The notes beneath the pieces were generated by a model. It made no database searches and was not told the origin of the DNA. It worked only from the letters and a program-made list of their open reading frames with translations. The position numbers and the translations under genes are program-made. Shown piece by piece: positions 19,896 through 30,877 of a stretch of DNA of 64,000 nt (position 1 is the first letter of the stretch; each line of letters starts with the position of its first letter). Source of the DNA: Luteibacter jiangsuensis. Lineage in GTDB: Bacteria; Pseudomonadota; Gammaproteobacteria; Xanthomonadales; Rhodanobacteraceae. The stretch is from positions 434,001-498,000 of the forward strand of contig NZ_JAAQQR010000002.1 of the NCBI RefSeq assembly GCF_011742555.1, read 5' to 3'.

Positions 19896-20489
19896 TCAGA
19901 GGATCTGGGCGGCTTCGTCGAACGACAGGCGCGGCGAACGCGCGAACAGGTTGGTGCCTGCGTCACCGTACCCGATGTTCACCAGGAAGTTCGATTTGAT
20001 CTGCGTTCCCGCGAAGAACTCCGCGTCCACGCCGGCCTGGTCGAAACCGGACATCGGGCCGCAGTCGAGACCCAGCGAGCGCGCGGCCATGATCAGGTAC
20101 GCGCCCTGCAGGGAACCGTTGCGGTTGGCGGTGGATTCGATCAGCGCGTTGTTGCCGGCGAACCAGCTGCGCGCGTCGGCATGCGGAAACAGCTTCGGCA
20201 GGTGCTCGTAGAAGGCAAAGTCCGTGGCAACGATGGCCGTGACAGGCGCCTGCATCGTCTTCTCGCGGTTGCCCTCCGAGAGGTAGGGCTCGAGCCGCTT
20301 CTTGCCGTCCTGCGACTTCACGAACACCACGCGCATCGGCGACGAGTTGGCCGCGGTGGGCCCGAACTTCGCCAGGTCGTAGATCCGGCGGATCTGCTCG
20401 TCGGTCACGTCCTTCGGCAGCCAGGCGTTGTAGGTGCGCGCGGTGAGGAACAGCTGGTCGAGCGAGGCGTCGTTCAGGGGGGAAGTCAT
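19896..20489 (-). CDS. Nitroreductase-fold NAD(P)H oxidoreductase, malonic semialdehyde reductase (RutE-like)
   Basis: FMN-dependent oxidoreductase of the nitroreductase superfamily, 197 residues. [32 protein letters not shown] and the C-terminal LVNIGYGD match the RutE/HadB subgroup. In E. coli RutE reduces malonic semialdehyde to 3-hydroxypropionate. No other rut genes are nearby, so the physiological substrate is open. The start at 20489 follows AAGGA with seven-base spacing. The frame stays open beyond it for 274 codons, but that extension is the antisense of the next gene. Confidence 0.88.
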   Translation of the reverse strand: MTSPLNDASLDQLFLTARTYNAWLPKDVTDEQIRRIYDLAKFGPTAANSSPMRVVFVKSQDGKKRLEPYLSEGNREKTMQAPVTAIVATDFAFYEHLPKLFPHADARSWFAGNNALIESTANRNGSLQGAYLIMAARSLGLDCGPMSGFDQAGVDAEFFAGTQIKSNFLVNIGYGDAGTNLFARSPRLSFDEAAQIL

Positions 20490-20586
20490 GGATATCCTTG
20501 TACAGTGACGGTGCGCCGGAGGACCGGCATCGAAACAGTGTAAGCGCCACGACGCGGTTCGTGGACGGGCAACCAGGGAACGAACT

Positions 20587-21579
20587 GTGCCGAAATCGAC
20601 AACAATCGGTCCGATCGGTGAGTTGCCGCCCGACTCCTGTTGGGTGCTGACCGACGGTGCGGCGGGCAACCGGCGCCAGGCGCTCGCGCTGGCGGAGGCC
20701 CTCACGCCGTCGATCCGGGAGATCGTGGTTGGCCTGCGTCCGCCGTGGTCGTGGTTCGCGCCGCGGGCGTTGCCGGGGGCGCGGTTTGCCCTTGGGCGCG
20801 ACCAGGAGACCCTGCTGCCGCCCTGGCCAAAGCTGGCCATCGGTTGCGGGCGCCAGGCCGCATGGGCCACGCGGCACATTCGCCGCTGGTCGGGCGGCGC
20901 CTGCCTCGCCGTGCAGATCCTGGATCCGCGCATCGATCCGAAACACTGGGACCTTGTCGTCGCGCCGCGGCACGACGGCCTGCGCGGCGACAATGTGCTC
21001 ACTCCCCTGGGCTCACTGAATCCCATCGACGATGCCTGGCTGGCCGACGGGCGCGATGCGTTCGCACACTTCGCCCTGTTCCCGGAACCGCGGCTCGGCG
21101 TGCTGGTCGGCGGCGCGCGGCATGGCTCGGCGTTCGACGTCCAGGCAAGCGAGGCCTTCCTTGCCGCCGTCCGGGCCCGGCATGCCAGGGAGGGCGGCTC
21201 GGTGCTCGTCGCCGTTTCCCGGCGCACGCCGGCGGCGATCCTGCCGCGCATCCGTGAGGCCTTCGCCGGGGTGCCCGGCGTCGTCTGGACCGGAAGCGCC
21301 GACGGCCCCAATCCCTATCCCGGCATCCTTGGCTGGGCCGACCGCCTGGTCGTCACGCCCGACTCGGTGAACATGCTGTCGGAGGCCTGCGCCACGGGGC
21401 GCCCGGTGCTCACCAAGCCGACCCGGCCCCTACCCGAGAAGCTGGCGCGTTTCCACGCGGAGTTGCGAGCCGCGGGGCTGTTGCACGACGTCGACGCGGA
21501 CACGCCGGAGGCCCAACCGCCGCTACGGGAAACCGCGACGATCGCCGCGGAAGTCCGCAAACACCTGGGGCTTCCGTAG
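20587..21579 (+). CDS. Mitochondrial-fission ELM1 family protein
   Basis: A 330-residue protein of the ELM1/DUF1022 family, named after plant mitochondrial fission protein ELM1. The bacterial members have a glycosyltransferase GT-B-like fold and unknown function. Signatures are [21 protein letters not shown] at the N-terminus, [24 protein letters not shown] and the C-terminal [18 protein letters not shown]. The GTG start at 20587 aligns with the family start. It stands alone, divergent from the nitroreductase. Bacterial ELM1 genes are often found near LPS genes, and the LPS cluster ends 1.5 kb away. Confidence 0.85.
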   Translation: MPKSTTIGPIGELPPDSCWVLTDGAAGNRRQALALAEALTPSIREIVVGLRPPWSWFAPRALPGARFALGRDQETLLPPWPKLAIGCGRQAAWATRHIRRWSGGACLAVQILDPRIDPKHWDLVVAPRHDGLRGDNVLTPLGSLNPIDDAWLADGRDAFAHFALFPEPRLGVLVGGARHGSAFDVQASEAFLAAVRARHAREGGSVLVAVSRRTPAAILPRIREAFAGVPGVVWTGSADGPNPYPGILGWADRLVVTPDSVNMLSEACATGRPVLTKPTRPLPEKLARFHAELRAAGLLHDVDADTPEAQPPLRETATIAAEVRKHLGLP

Positions 21580-21582
21580 CCT

Positions 21583-21666
21583 TGTGGGAGCCGGCTGTGC
21601 CGGCGATCCCGCGGCAGCGGGCAAAGTTCACTGCGAGCACCCATCGCCGCTGAAGCGGCTCCCACA
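21583..21666. repeat. REP/BIME-like palindrome
   Basis: TGTGGGAGCCGGCTGTGCCGGCGAT at the left and ATCGCCGCTGAAGCGGCTCCCACA at the right, again one arm of each stem type, with the shared core CCCGCGGCAGCGGGCA. It lies between the convergent ELM1-like gene and recG. Confidence 0.85.
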
Positions 21667-21687
21667 GAAAACGCCTCGGCGATTTCC

Positions 21688-23805
<2,118 letters not shown>

Positions 23806-23821
23806 GGGGATCGCTGTCGCC

Positions 23822-24205
23822 TCAGGGCAGCACGAGGATGGCGTCGACCTCGACCTGCGCGCCCTTCGGAAGGCCCGATACCTCGATGGTGGAACGCGCC
23901 GGATAGGGCTGCTGGAAATACTCGGCCATGACGGCGTTCACCGCGGCGAAGTTACCGAGGTCGGTCACGTAGATACCCACGCGCACGATGTCCGAGAGTT
24001 TGCCGCCCGCGGCTTCGGCCACAGCCACCAGGTTGTCGAACACGCGGCGGGTCTGCGCCGTGATGTCGCCCTCGACAAGATTGCCGGTGGCGGGATCGAG
24101 CGGAATCTGCCCCGAGAAGTACACGGTGTTGCCGGCGCGAACGGCCTGTGAGTAAGGGCCGATGGCGGATGGTGCCTTGTCGGTGGCGATGGTGCTGCGG
24201 GTCAT
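23822..24205 (-). CDS. ridA: RidA family reactive-intermediate deaminase
   Basis: Trimeric RidA/YjgF protein that hydrolyses reactive enamine/imine intermediates from PLP enzymes. The product is 127 residues. The catalytic Arg lies in [10 protein letters not shown] (about residue 104). IGPYSQAV at the N-terminus and [10 protein letters not shown] are family hallmarks. It lies 16 bp upstream of recG and is likely co-transcribed. A REP element and about 200 bp separate it from spoT, so it may have its own promoter. Confidence 0.95.
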   Translation of the reverse strand: MTRSTIATDKAPSAIGPYSQAVRAGNTVYFSGQIPLDPATGNLVEGDITAQTRRVFDNLVAVAEAAGGKLSDIVRVGIYVTDLGNFAAVNAVMAEYFQQPYPARSTIEVSGLPKGAQVEVDAILVLP

Positions 24206-24322
24206 GGTTTGTCCTCGATGGGCTATCCCATGAGTCTATCGAGGTTGTGCGGCCTGTTGTAGGAGCCCTCGCCCAAGTCGAGTAGAGCTCGCCTGCAAAC
24301 TTGGGTGCCCCTGCACGCATTG

Positions 24323-24405
24323 TGTGGGAGCCGCTTCAGCGGCGATGAATGCTCGCCCTGGCCTGGCCCGCTGCCGCGGGATCGCCGGCACAGCCGGCTC
24401 CCACA
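24323..24405. repeat. REP/BIME-like palindrome between spoT and ridA
   Basis: Left arm TGTGGGAGCCGCTTCAGCGG, right arm GCCGGCACAGCCGGCTCCCACA. A related GTAGGAGCC half-element lies at 24258. Being inside a same-strand gene run, it could mark a boundary of mRNA stability between spoT and ridA-recG (inference). Confidence 0.82.
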
Positions 24406-24408
24406 GTG

Positions 24409-26589
24409 TTACAACGGATGACGATAGACGCCGCTGACCACGCCGGTGCGCCGCACTCGCCGCATGACGTCGGCAAGGTGTTTGCGGCCCTTCACCTCGA
24501 TGGCGAACAGCAGCGTGGCAGCCGTGCTGTCGCGCTCGATGTACTCCACGTTCTCGATGTTCGATCCGGCATCGGCGATGGCGGCGGCGACGGTCGCCAG
24601 CACGCCCGGACGGTTGAGCACCTCGATGCGGAGTTCGGCGCGGTAATCGCCCGACACGTCGCGGTCCCATTCGATGGCGACGATGCGCTCCGGCGTCTTG
24701 CGGAACTCGGCCACGTTCGGACATTCCACGCGGTGCACCACGATGCCCTTGCCCGAAGAAAGGAAGCCGATGATCTCGTCGCCCGGCAGCGGGTGGCAGC
24801 AATTGCCGAAGCTGAGCACGCCACGCTCGGCGCCGCTGATGCGGATCTTCTCCGCCGAATGCTCCGCCGGTGCCGGCGTCCGTTCCTCGTGCGGACCGAG
24901 CAGCGCCACCAGCTGCGCCGCCACCTGGTCGGCGAAACGGTTGCCGAGCGCGATCTCGGAGAGCAGTTCCTCCAGCCGTTTCAGCTTGGACTCCTCGAGG
25001 AAACGGTCGAGGGCGGCGGCGGGAACGGCATCGAGGCTCAGGCCGCGCGCGTCGAGCGCGCGATCGAGCATGCGATGGCCGAAATCCACGGCGTCCTCGT
25101 GTTGCAGGTGCTTGAGGTACTGGCGAATGGCCGTACGTGCCTTGCCCGTGACAACGGCCTCGAGCCACGCCGGATTCGGCACCGCGGAAGGCGCCGTGAT
25201 GATTTCCACCTGCTGCCCGGACACGAGCCGCGTGCGCAATGGCACCAGCTTCTTGTCGACGCGCGCCGCCACGGCGTGGTCGCCGACGTCGGTATGCACC
25301 GCGTAAGCGAAATCGAGCGCGGTGGCATTGCGCGGCAACGAGAAGATGTCGCCGCGCGGGGTGAACAGGTAGACCTCGTCGGGGAAGAGATCGATCTTTA
25401 CGTTCTCGAGGAATTCCGAGGCGGACGGCGTGTTCGCCTGGCTGTCGGCGAGCGCCGAGAGCCATTCGCGCGCGCGCGCCTGCGCGCTGTTCGCGGGGCC
25501 GGAATCGCTCTTGTAGGCCCAGTGCGCGGCGACGCCGCGTTCCGCCACCGACTCCATCTCCGCCGTGCGGATCTGGATCTCGATAGGTGCGCCGAACGGA
25601 CCCAGCAGCACGGTGTGCAGCGACTGGTAGCCGTTGCCCTTGGGAATGGCGATGAAATCCTTGAAACGGCCGTCCACCGGCTTGTAGAGACCGTGCACGG
25701 CACCAAGCGCCATGTAGCAGTGCATGGCCGAATCGGTGATGACGCGGAAGCCGTAGACGTCCATCAGCTGCGCGAACGACTTGTGCTCGTTGCGCATCTT
25801 CGAATAGATGCTCCACGCGGACTTGATGCGGCTGACGGCACGGCCGGGAATTTTCTCCGCGGCAAGACGGCCCTCCAGGGCCATCTCGATCTTCGCCATG
25901 GCCTCGCGCCGGTTGCCGAGGGCCGCGCGGATGCGCTCGCCGATGATCCGGTGACGGTCGGGATAGAGGGCCTTGAAGCCGAGGTCCTGCAACTCGGCCT
26001 TGAACTTGTTCATGCCCAGGCGCTGCGCGATGGGGGCGTAGATTTCCAGCGTCTCGCGCGCAATGCGCCGGCGTGACGGGGCGTCCTTCGCACCCAGCGT
26101 GCGCATGTTGTGCAGGCGGTCGGAGAGCTTGATGAGGATGACGCGCAGGTCGCGCGCCATCGCCAGCAGCATCTTGCGGAAGCTCTCGGCGTCCGCTTCG
26201 GCGCGACTGGAGAAACGCATCTTGTCCAGCTTGGTGACACCGTCGACCAGTTCGGCCACGGTTTCGCCGAACGCGCCGGCGAGTTCCTCGCGGCTCAGCT
26301 GGGTGTCTTCGAGCGTGTCGTGCAGGATGGCCGCGATGATGGTTTCGGCATCGAGGCCAAGGTCGGCAAGCACATGGGCCACCGCCACCGGATGCGTGAT
26401 GTAAGGCTCGCCGGACTTGCGCGTTTGCCCTTCGTGCGCCGCGGCGCCCACGAGGTAGGCGCGGCGGATGCGCATCACCTGATCGTGCGGCAGGTACGCG
26501 CCCACGCGTTCTTCCAGCGCCTGCACATAAGGAGGCACCGGTTGGTCATCGACCACGTCGGTCAATTTTTTCGCAGGAATGACGTTCAT
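24409..26589 (-). CDS. spoT: Bifunctional (p)ppGpp synthetase/hydrolase SpoT
   Basis: RelA/SpoT homologue controlling the stringent response. The product is 726 residues. The domains appear in order: HD hydrolase (HD at residues 90-91 within AILHDTLEDTQ), synthetase (RIKSAWSIYSKM, YGFRVIT, KGNGYQSLHT), TGS (VYLFTPRGDIFSLPRNATALDFAYAVH) and a C-terminal ACT domain. The HD motif is intact, so hydrolysis should be active, fitting SpoT rather than RelA. It is preceded by rpoZ 112 bp upstream, the conserved partner. Confidence 0.97.
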   Translation of the reverse strand: MNVIPAKKLTDVVDDQPVPPYVQALEERVGAYLPHDQVMRIRRAYLVGAAAHEGQTRKSGEPYITHPVAVAHVLADLGLDAETIIAAILHDTLEDTQLSREELAGAFGETVAELVDGVTKLDKMRFSSRAEADAESFRKMLLAMARDLRVILIKLSDRLHNMRTLGAKDAPSRRRIARETLEIYAPIAQRLGMNKFKAELQDLGFKALYPDRHRIIGERIRAALGNRREAMAKIEMALEGRLAAEKIPGRAVSRIKSAWSIYSKMRNEHKSFAQLMDVYGFRVITDSAMHCYMALGAVHGLYKPVDGRFKDFIAIPKGNGYQSLHTVLLGPFGAPIEIQIRTAEMESVAERGVAAHWAYKSDSGPANSAQARAREWLSALADSQANTPSASEFLENVKIDLFPDEVYLFTPRGDIFSLPRNATALDFAYAVHTDVGDHAVAARVDKKLVPLRTRLVSGQQVEIITAPSAVPNPAWLEAVVTGKARTAIRQYLKHLQHEDAVDFGHRMLDRALDARGLSLDAVPAAALDRFLEESKLKRLEELLSEIALGNRFADQVAAQLVALLGPHEERTPAPAEHSAEKIRISGAERGVLSFGNCCHPLPGDEIIGFLSSGKGIVVHRVECPNVAEFRKTPERIVAIEWDRDVSGDYRAELRIEVLNRPGVLATVAAAIADAGSNIENVEYIERDSTAATLLFAIEVKGRKHLADVMRRVRRTGVVSGVYRHPL

Positions 26590-26701
26590 GGGAGAACCTT
26601 CCGTCTTCAGTCGACGGGGCCTCCCGTGCGCGGCCTCAGGAGCCGCGCGTCAGCGAGCGCAGGATGCTGATGAATGCAGGGCCGACAGCGACCCGGCGTC
26701 A

Positions 26702-26992
26702 TCAGTCATCTCCACCCTTCGAGAGGTCGTCGTCCACTTCCGTGGCGGCCCACTCGAGGGCTTCGCGCTCGGCACGCTCACGCGCGGCGCGGTCGATCTC
26801 GTCGATCATCTCGTCATTGACGCGGCGATCGGCGATTTCACGCAACGCGAGCACGGTCGGCTTGTCGTTGCTTGGATCGAGGGTCGGCTCCGCGCCCTTG
26901 GAGAGCTGGCGGGCGCGCTTCGTCGCCATGAGCACGAGCTCGAAGCGGTTGTCGACTACCTCGAGGCAGTCTTCGACGGTAATACGGGCCAT
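26702..26992 (-). CDS. rpoZ: RNA polymerase omega subunit
   Basis: Small subunit that assists beta' folding and RNA polymerase assembly and contributes to the ppGpp binding site. The product is 96 residues. [29 protein letters not shown] is the universal omega start. The C-terminus is acidic ([13 protein letters not shown]). It lies upstream of spoT as in other gammaproteobacteria, but gmk, the usual gene in front, is 4.7 kb away across the mla genes. A good sigma-70 promoter precedes it. Confidence 0.97.
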   Translation of the reverse strand: MARITVEDCLEVVDNRFELVLMATKRARQLSKGAEPTLDPSNDKPTVLALREIADRRVNDEMIDEIDRAARERAEREALEWAATEVDDDLSKGGDD

Positions 26993-27029
26993 TTCAAATC
27001 CTTGACATCAAAGACACTTCTGACTGTGC

Positions 27030-27059
27030 AGTGTACCGGCCCCAGCCGTTGGCTGGCAA
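27030..27059 (-). promoter_or_regulatory. Sigma-70-type promoter of rpoZ-spoT
   Basis: On the minus strand TTGCCA (27059-27054) and TACACT (27035-27030) are separated by 18 bases. Transcription would start near 27023, about 30 bases before the rpoZ ATG. Confidence 0.65.
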
Positions 27060-27130
27060 TCGGGGGAGGGGTATGATGCGCGGTTCTGACCAGGACGGAC
27101 GGCAGTGGTGCAAATAATAATACCGCGCGG

Positions 27131-27136
27131 TACAAT
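27131..27136 (+). promoter_or_regulatory. Probable -10 box of mlaA
   Basis: TACAAT at 27131-27136 lies about 30 bases before the mlaA ATG. A weak -35-like GTGCAA lies 17 bases upstream. It is back to back with the rpoZ promoter. Confidence 0.5.
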
Positions 27137-27167
27137 AAAGAACCGCCCCACCCCCAAAGCCGCTTCA

Positions 27168-27995
27168 ATGCACCCCAAAATCCTGTCCCGGATGGTACGC
27201 AACGCCCTCGGCGTCCTGCTCGTTGCCCTCCTGGCGGCCTGCCACGTGGCGCCGCCTCGCACCGACGACCCGAACGAGAAGTTCAACCGCAAGGTCTACG
27301 CGTTCAACGACAAGCTGGACAAGGCCGTGATCCGCCCTGTGGCCGTCGGCTACCGGAAGGTCACCAACCCGCCTGTCCGCACGGCCATCAGCGATTTCTA
27401 CACGAACATCCGCCTGCCGATCACCGTGGCCAACGACCTGCTCCAGGCCCGGCCGAAGCAGGCCCTGCAGTCCACCAGCCGGTTCGTGGTCAACCTCACC
27501 ATCGGCTTCCTTGGCTTCAAGGACCCGGCAAGCCTGCTGGGCCTGCCGCTGGAAGAGAACGATTTCGGCGTTACCCTGGCCCGCTGGGGTGTGCCCGAGG
27601 GCGACTTCCTGATGCTGCCCTTCGTCGGGCCCACGACCGTGCGCGACGTCTGGCGCCTCCCCGTCGACAGCTACTTCTTCGACCCGATCAGCTATTACTC
27701 GCGCAACCACGACTTCAAGTACGGCCAGCAGTACGTACCGCAGGTGCTCTACCTCGTGACGCTGCGCTCGCGCGGCATCGACGCCGAGAGCTTCCTCGCG
27801 TCGGCCTACGACCCGTACGTGTTCATGCGCGACGCCTACCGCCAGCAGCGGCTCTACAAGAACTACTACGGCAACCCGCCGCCGGAAGCCATCGAGCAGA
27901 TGCAGGGCCTGAACGACAACCAGGATTTCGACCCCGACAAGCTGCTGGAAGAACAGCACAACTGGGAACGGAAGAACGGCGAACAGCCGGATTGA
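27168..27995 (+). CDS. mlaA: MlaA (VacJ) outer-membrane lipoprotein
   Basis: Outer-membrane lipoprotein that removes mislocalised phospholipids from the outer leaflet and passes them to MlaC. The product is 275 residues. The signal peptide ends in the lipobox LLAAC with Cys25. Conserved MlaA segments are DPNEKFNRKVYAFNDKLDKAV, NDLLQ, GFLGFKDPAS and LEENDFGVTLARWGVPEGDFLMLPFVGPTTVRD. The start at 27168 yields the signal peptide. It faces the mlaFEDCB operon, bringing all six components together; in E. coli mlaA is elsewhere. Confidence 0.96.
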   Translation: MHPKILSRMVRNALGVLLVALLAACHVAPPRTDDPNEKFNRKVYAFNDKLDKAVIRPVAVGYRKVTNPPVRTAISDFYTNIRLPITVANDLLQARPKQALQSTSRFVVNLTIGFLGFKDPASLLGLPLEENDFGVTLARWGVPEGDFLMLPFVGPTTVRDVWRLPVDSYFFDPISYYSRNHDFKYGQQYVPQVLYLVTLRSRGIDAESFLASAYDPYVFMRDAYRQQRLYKNYYGNPPPEAIEQMQGLNDNQDFDPDKLLEEQHNWERKNGEQPD

Positions 27996-28014
27996 AGCCA
28001 GGAAAGGCCGAGAT

Positions 28015-28052
28015 CAAAAAAGGGCGCCCTCCGAGGAGTGGCGCCCTTTTTT
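28015..28052. terminator. Bidirectional hairpin terminator after mlaA
   Basis: AAAAAAGGGCGCC and GGCGCCCTTTTTT form a 13-bp stem around a loop of about 11 bases. It follows mlaA by 19 bases and could also stop transcription arriving from mlaB on the opposite strand. Confidence 0.92.
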
Positions 28053-28069
28053 AATGCTACATGCTCCCC

Positions 28070-28149
28070 TGTGGGAGCCGCTTCAGCGGCGATACGTACC
28101 TGCGGGAGTGCCCGCTACCGCGGGATCGCCGGCATAGCCGGCTCCCACA
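28070..28149. repeat. REP/BIME-like palindrome between mlaA and mlaB
   Basis: Left arm TGTGGGAGCCGCTTCAGCGG, right arm GCCGGCATAGCCGGCTCCCACA, with the shared core CCGCGGGATCGCCGG. It is located 17 bases after the terminator, between convergent genes. Confidence 0.85.
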
Positions 28150-28159
28150 AAAGCAGGCG

Positions 28160-28465
28160 TCAGGCCGTGCCGAGCAGGGATTCGACGCCGGACACGCGAG
28201 CAAGCGCCAGCAGGCCGGCAGGAGCGCGCGTCACCGCGATGGCCCTGCCCTTGCCGCGTGCATGGGCCAGGAGGGCCAGCACCGTGGCGAGCCCTGCGCT
28301 GTCGGCCTGGCTCACGCCGGAAAGGTCGAGGGACGCCTGCGTGCCGCGGTCCAGTTCGGCGCGTGCCGTGTCGAGCACATCGGCCGCAGTGGCAAACGTG
28401 AGGGCGCCGGATACCGCAAGGGTATCCGGCGCCGGATGGCTCAACTGGAAGTTGGAAGGCTTCAC
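28160..28465 (-). CDS. mlaB: STAS-domain protein MlaB
   Basis: Cytoplasmic STAS-domain subunit of the MlaFEDB transporter; in E. coli it stabilises the ATPase MlaF. The product is 101 residues. The STAS segment LDLSGVSQADSAGLATVLALLAHA contains the conserved DSAG loop (about residue 56). The ATG overlaps the mlaC stop (ATGA), indicating translational coupling as last gene of the operon. Confidence 0.9.
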   Translation of the reverse strand: MKPSNFQLSHPAPDTLAVSGALTFATAADVLDTARAELDRGTQASLDLSGVSQADSAGLATVLALLAHARGKGRAIAVTRAPAGLLALARVSGVESLLGTA

Positions 28466-29160
28466 TGCCCGGCGCCACCGCGCTGTCCGGCGCTGCCGCC
28501 GCCGTCCTGCTTCAGCTGATCGATGGCGGCCGAACCCTTCTGCTCCAGATCGACGATGAGTTGATCGAGGCCTTCCTTCTTGATCTCGGCATCGACCTGG
28601 TTGCGGTAGTTCGTGATGTACGAGATGCCCTCGATGATCACGTCGTACGCCTTCCAGTCGCCGCTCTTGGACTGACGGAACGCGTAGTCCACGGAAACCG
28701 ACTTGCCGTCGTCGAGCATCACCTGCGTGCGGACCACGGTGCGCTTCTTGTTGAGGTCGCCGTTGAACGGCAGCACCTTCACACGGCCGCGCGTGTAGTT
28801 GAGCAGGCCTTCCGCATAGCGGTGGGTGATCGAGTTGTAGAACGCCTTGGCGAAGCGCTCTCGCTGTTCGGGCGAGGCCTTGGCGGCGTTCTGGCCCAGG
28901 ACGAGGATCGACGCGTAGTCGATGTCGAAGTGCGGCAGGAAGGTGTCATCGATGACGGCGATGAGCTTTTCCTTGTCGTTCTTCAGCTCGGCCTGGTGCC
29001 CTTCGATCGCCTTGGCCAGGTCGTCGGAAATGGTGGTGACGATCTGCTGCGGGGACTGGTTGGCGGCCGTGGCGGCCGGAGCGGCGTCCTGGGCGACGGC
29101 GGGCAAGGCCGCGGCCGCGGTGACGGCGAGGGCAATGGCTAGGGAAAGCTGACGCAACAT
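28462..29160 (-). CDS. mlaC: MlaC periplasmic phospholipid-binding protein
   Basis: Periplasmic shuttle carrying phospholipids between MlaA and the inner-membrane MlaFEDB complex. The product is 232 residues. It has a signal peptide (LRQLSLAIALAVTAAAALPAVAQ), then an alanine-rich linker and the Tol_Tol_Ttg2 domain with LPHFDIDYASILVLGQ and YDVIIEGISYITNYRNQ. The C-terminus after about residue 215 is a Gly/Gln-rich tail. Position between mlaD and mlaB matches the E. coli order. Confidence 0.94.
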   Translation of the reverse strand: MLRQLSLAIALAVTAAAALPAVAQDAAPAATAANQSPQQIVTTISDDLAKAIEGHQAELKNDKEKLIAVIDDTFLPHFDIDYASILVLGQNAAKASPEQRERFAKAFYNSITHRYAEGLLNYTRGRVKVLPFNGDLNKKRTVVRTQVMLDDGKSVSVDYAFRQSKSGDWKAYDVIIEGISYITNYRNQVDAEIKKEGLDQLIVDLEQKGSAAIDQLKQDGGGSAGQRGGAGQ

Positions 29161-29181
29161 GGGGTGTCTCCTGGGCCGGCC

Positions 29182-30051
29182 TTACTTCTTGCCGGCGTTG
29201 TCTGTAGCGGCGCCCTGGGCGCCGGGCTTGTTCTCGCTCGGCGATCCGTTCACCAGGAACTTGCCGATCAGGTCTTCCAGTTGGAGCGCGGACTGGGTAA
29301 GCACGAAGCTGTCGCCGTCCGCCAGGTATTCCGGCGACCCGCCGGGCTGGATCGCAACATACTGGCTGCCGATCAAACCGCTTGTGAACACCGCGGCCGA
29401 GGAGTCATCAGGTATCTGGGAGTAGCGCTTGTCGATCGCAAGGGTGACCGTCGCTTCCACCGCGCCGGGCTTGACCACCACCGATTCCACGCTGCCGATG
29501 GGCACGCCGGCCATCTTGACCGCGGCGCCCGGCTGGAGGCCGCCGATGTTGGTGAAGCTGCCGGTCACGTGGAAGGTGCCGCCCAGGTGGTCCGGCGCGC
29601 TTCCGCCGCCGAAGAACTTGCCGAGCATCTCTTCCAGCTGCTGGGCAGGACGGGTCAGGCCGATTTCGCCCCCCTCCTTCACCGGCGTCTTCGACTGCCC
29701 GAACTGGATGCCCACGTACTGGTCGCCCAACAGGCCGCTGGTGTAGATCGTGGCCACGGAATCCTGGGGGATGTCCTTGTGGCTCTCGTCGATGGCGAGG
29801 GTGACTTTCGCCTCCTCCTTGCCCGGCACCAGGTCGATCGCCTGCACGGAACCGACGCGCACGCCGGCGACCTTCACCGGCGCGCGAACCTTCAGCTGCC
29901 CGACGTTGGCGAAGCGCGTGTCGATGGTGTACGTGTCGCCACGGCTGGTGTTCGCCACCGAGGTGGTCTGGGTGGCGAGGTACGCCAGGGCGGCGAAGCC
30001 GAGCACGATGAACAGGCCGGTGCCGACGGCATAGGAACGTCTCTGGGTCAC
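29182..30051 (-). CDS. mlaD: MlaD inner-membrane MCE protein with two MCE domains
   Basis: Membrane-anchored periplasmic MCE protein forming the lipid channel ring of the Mla transporter. The product is 289 residues, clearly longer than E. coli MlaD (about 183). One N-terminal helix (residues 9-27) is followed by two tandem MCE domains at about 40-118 and 159-236. Their matching landmarks are VKVAGVRVGSVQ / VKMAGVPIGSVE, KVTLAIDESH / TVTLAIDKRY and YTSGLLGDQYVGIQ / FTSGLIGSQYVAIQ. After each domain a related PAQQLEEMLGKFF / SALQLEDLIGKFL helix follows. Identity as MlaD comes from its place between mlaE and mlaC. Confidence 0.93.
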   Translation of the reverse strand: MTQRRSYAVGTGLFIVLGFAALAYLATQTTSVANTSRGDTYTIDTRFANVGQLKVRAPVKVAGVRVGSVQAIDLVPGKEEAKVTLAIDESHKDIPQDSVATIYTSGLLGDQYVGIQFGQSKTPVKEGGEIGLTRPAQQLEEMLGKFFGGGSAPDHLGGTFHVTGSFTNIGGLQPGAAVKMAGVPIGSVESVVVKPGAVEATVTLAIDKRYSQIPDDSSAAVFTSGLIGSQYVAIQPGGSPEYLADGDSFVLTQSALQLEDLIGKFLVNGSPSENKPGAQGAATDNAGKK

Positions 30052-30109
30052 GGCACGATCCTCGGATGGGCGATGGGGGAATGGGTGGTCATGGCGGGTC
30101 TCCGGGACC

Positions 30110-30877
30110 TCAGATCAGGAACGAGGTGAGGACGAAGTCCAGCGCCAGGATGGCGATGGACGAAGCGACCACCGTGCGCGTCGTCGCATAGGCGACGCCT
30201 TCGCTGGTGGGCGGTGTGGTGTAGCCCTGGAACACCGCGATCAGGGAGACCACGATGCCGAAGGCGAAGGATTTGAGCAGCACGCCGTTGACGATGTCCT
30301 TGTGGATATCGACGGTGGCGGTCATGTTCGACCAGAAGGTGCCGTTGTCGATGCCGAGCCACGTGACGCCGACAAGATGGCCACCGAACACACCCATGGC
30401 GCAGAACACCAGGCCGAGCAAGGGCAACGCCACGACACCCGCAAGGAATCGCGGCGCGGCCACGTAGGCGATGGGATCGACGGCCATCATTTCCATGGCG
30501 TCGAGCTGGTCGGTGGCACGCATGAGGCCGATCTCGGCGGTAACGGACGTGCCCGCGCGGCCCGCGAACAGCAGCGCCGTGACGACCGGACCGAGCTCGC
30601 GGTAGATGGCGATGGCCACGACGGTGCCGGTGGCCGAGGTGCCACCGAAGATGGACAGCACGTCGTAGAGCTGCAGGCCCAGCACCATGCCCACGAACAG
30701 GCCGCAGGTCATCACGATGGTGAGGCTCATGGCGCCCACGAACCAGATCTGCCGCACCGTCTCGCGGCCGTGCCGGAAGCTGCGCGGGATGGCCGCGAGG
30801 ATGGTGATCAGGAACAGCCCGCAGGCGCCGATCTGCGCCAGGCTGCGAACGACGACGTTGTCGTTCCTGCTGCTCAT
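30110..30877 (-). CDS. mlaE: MlaE lipid-ABC-transporter permease
   Basis: Integral inner-membrane permease of the Mla transporter, 255 residues with about five to six hydrophobic segments. RELGPVVTALLFAGRAGTSVTAEIG is the conserved MlaE signature (about residues 95-120). It also has EMMAVDPIAYVAAPRFLAG, the coupling-helix region contacting MlaF. The start ATG at 30877 overlaps the mlaF stop (ATGA). In-frame codons further upstream are antisense or overlapping shadow of mlaF. Confidence 0.95.
   Translation of the reverse strand: MSSRNDNVVVRSLAQIGACGLFLITILAAIPRSFRHGRETVRQIWFVGAMSLTIVMTCGLFVGMVLGLQLYDVLSIFGGTSATGTVVAIAIYRELGPVVTALLFAGRAGTSVTAEIGLMRATDQLDAMEMMAVDPIAYVAAPRFLAGVVALPLLGLVFCAMGVFGGHLVGVTWLGIDNGTFWSNMTATVDIHKDIVNGVLLKSFAFGIVVSLIAVFQGYTTPPTSEGVAYATTRTVVASSIAILALDFVLTSFLI

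Noticed and set aside
20490-21311. Extension of the nitroreductase frame to 471 residues
   Set aside because: It is antisense to the ELM1-like gene; the nitroreductase has a good ribosome site and family-matching start at 20489.
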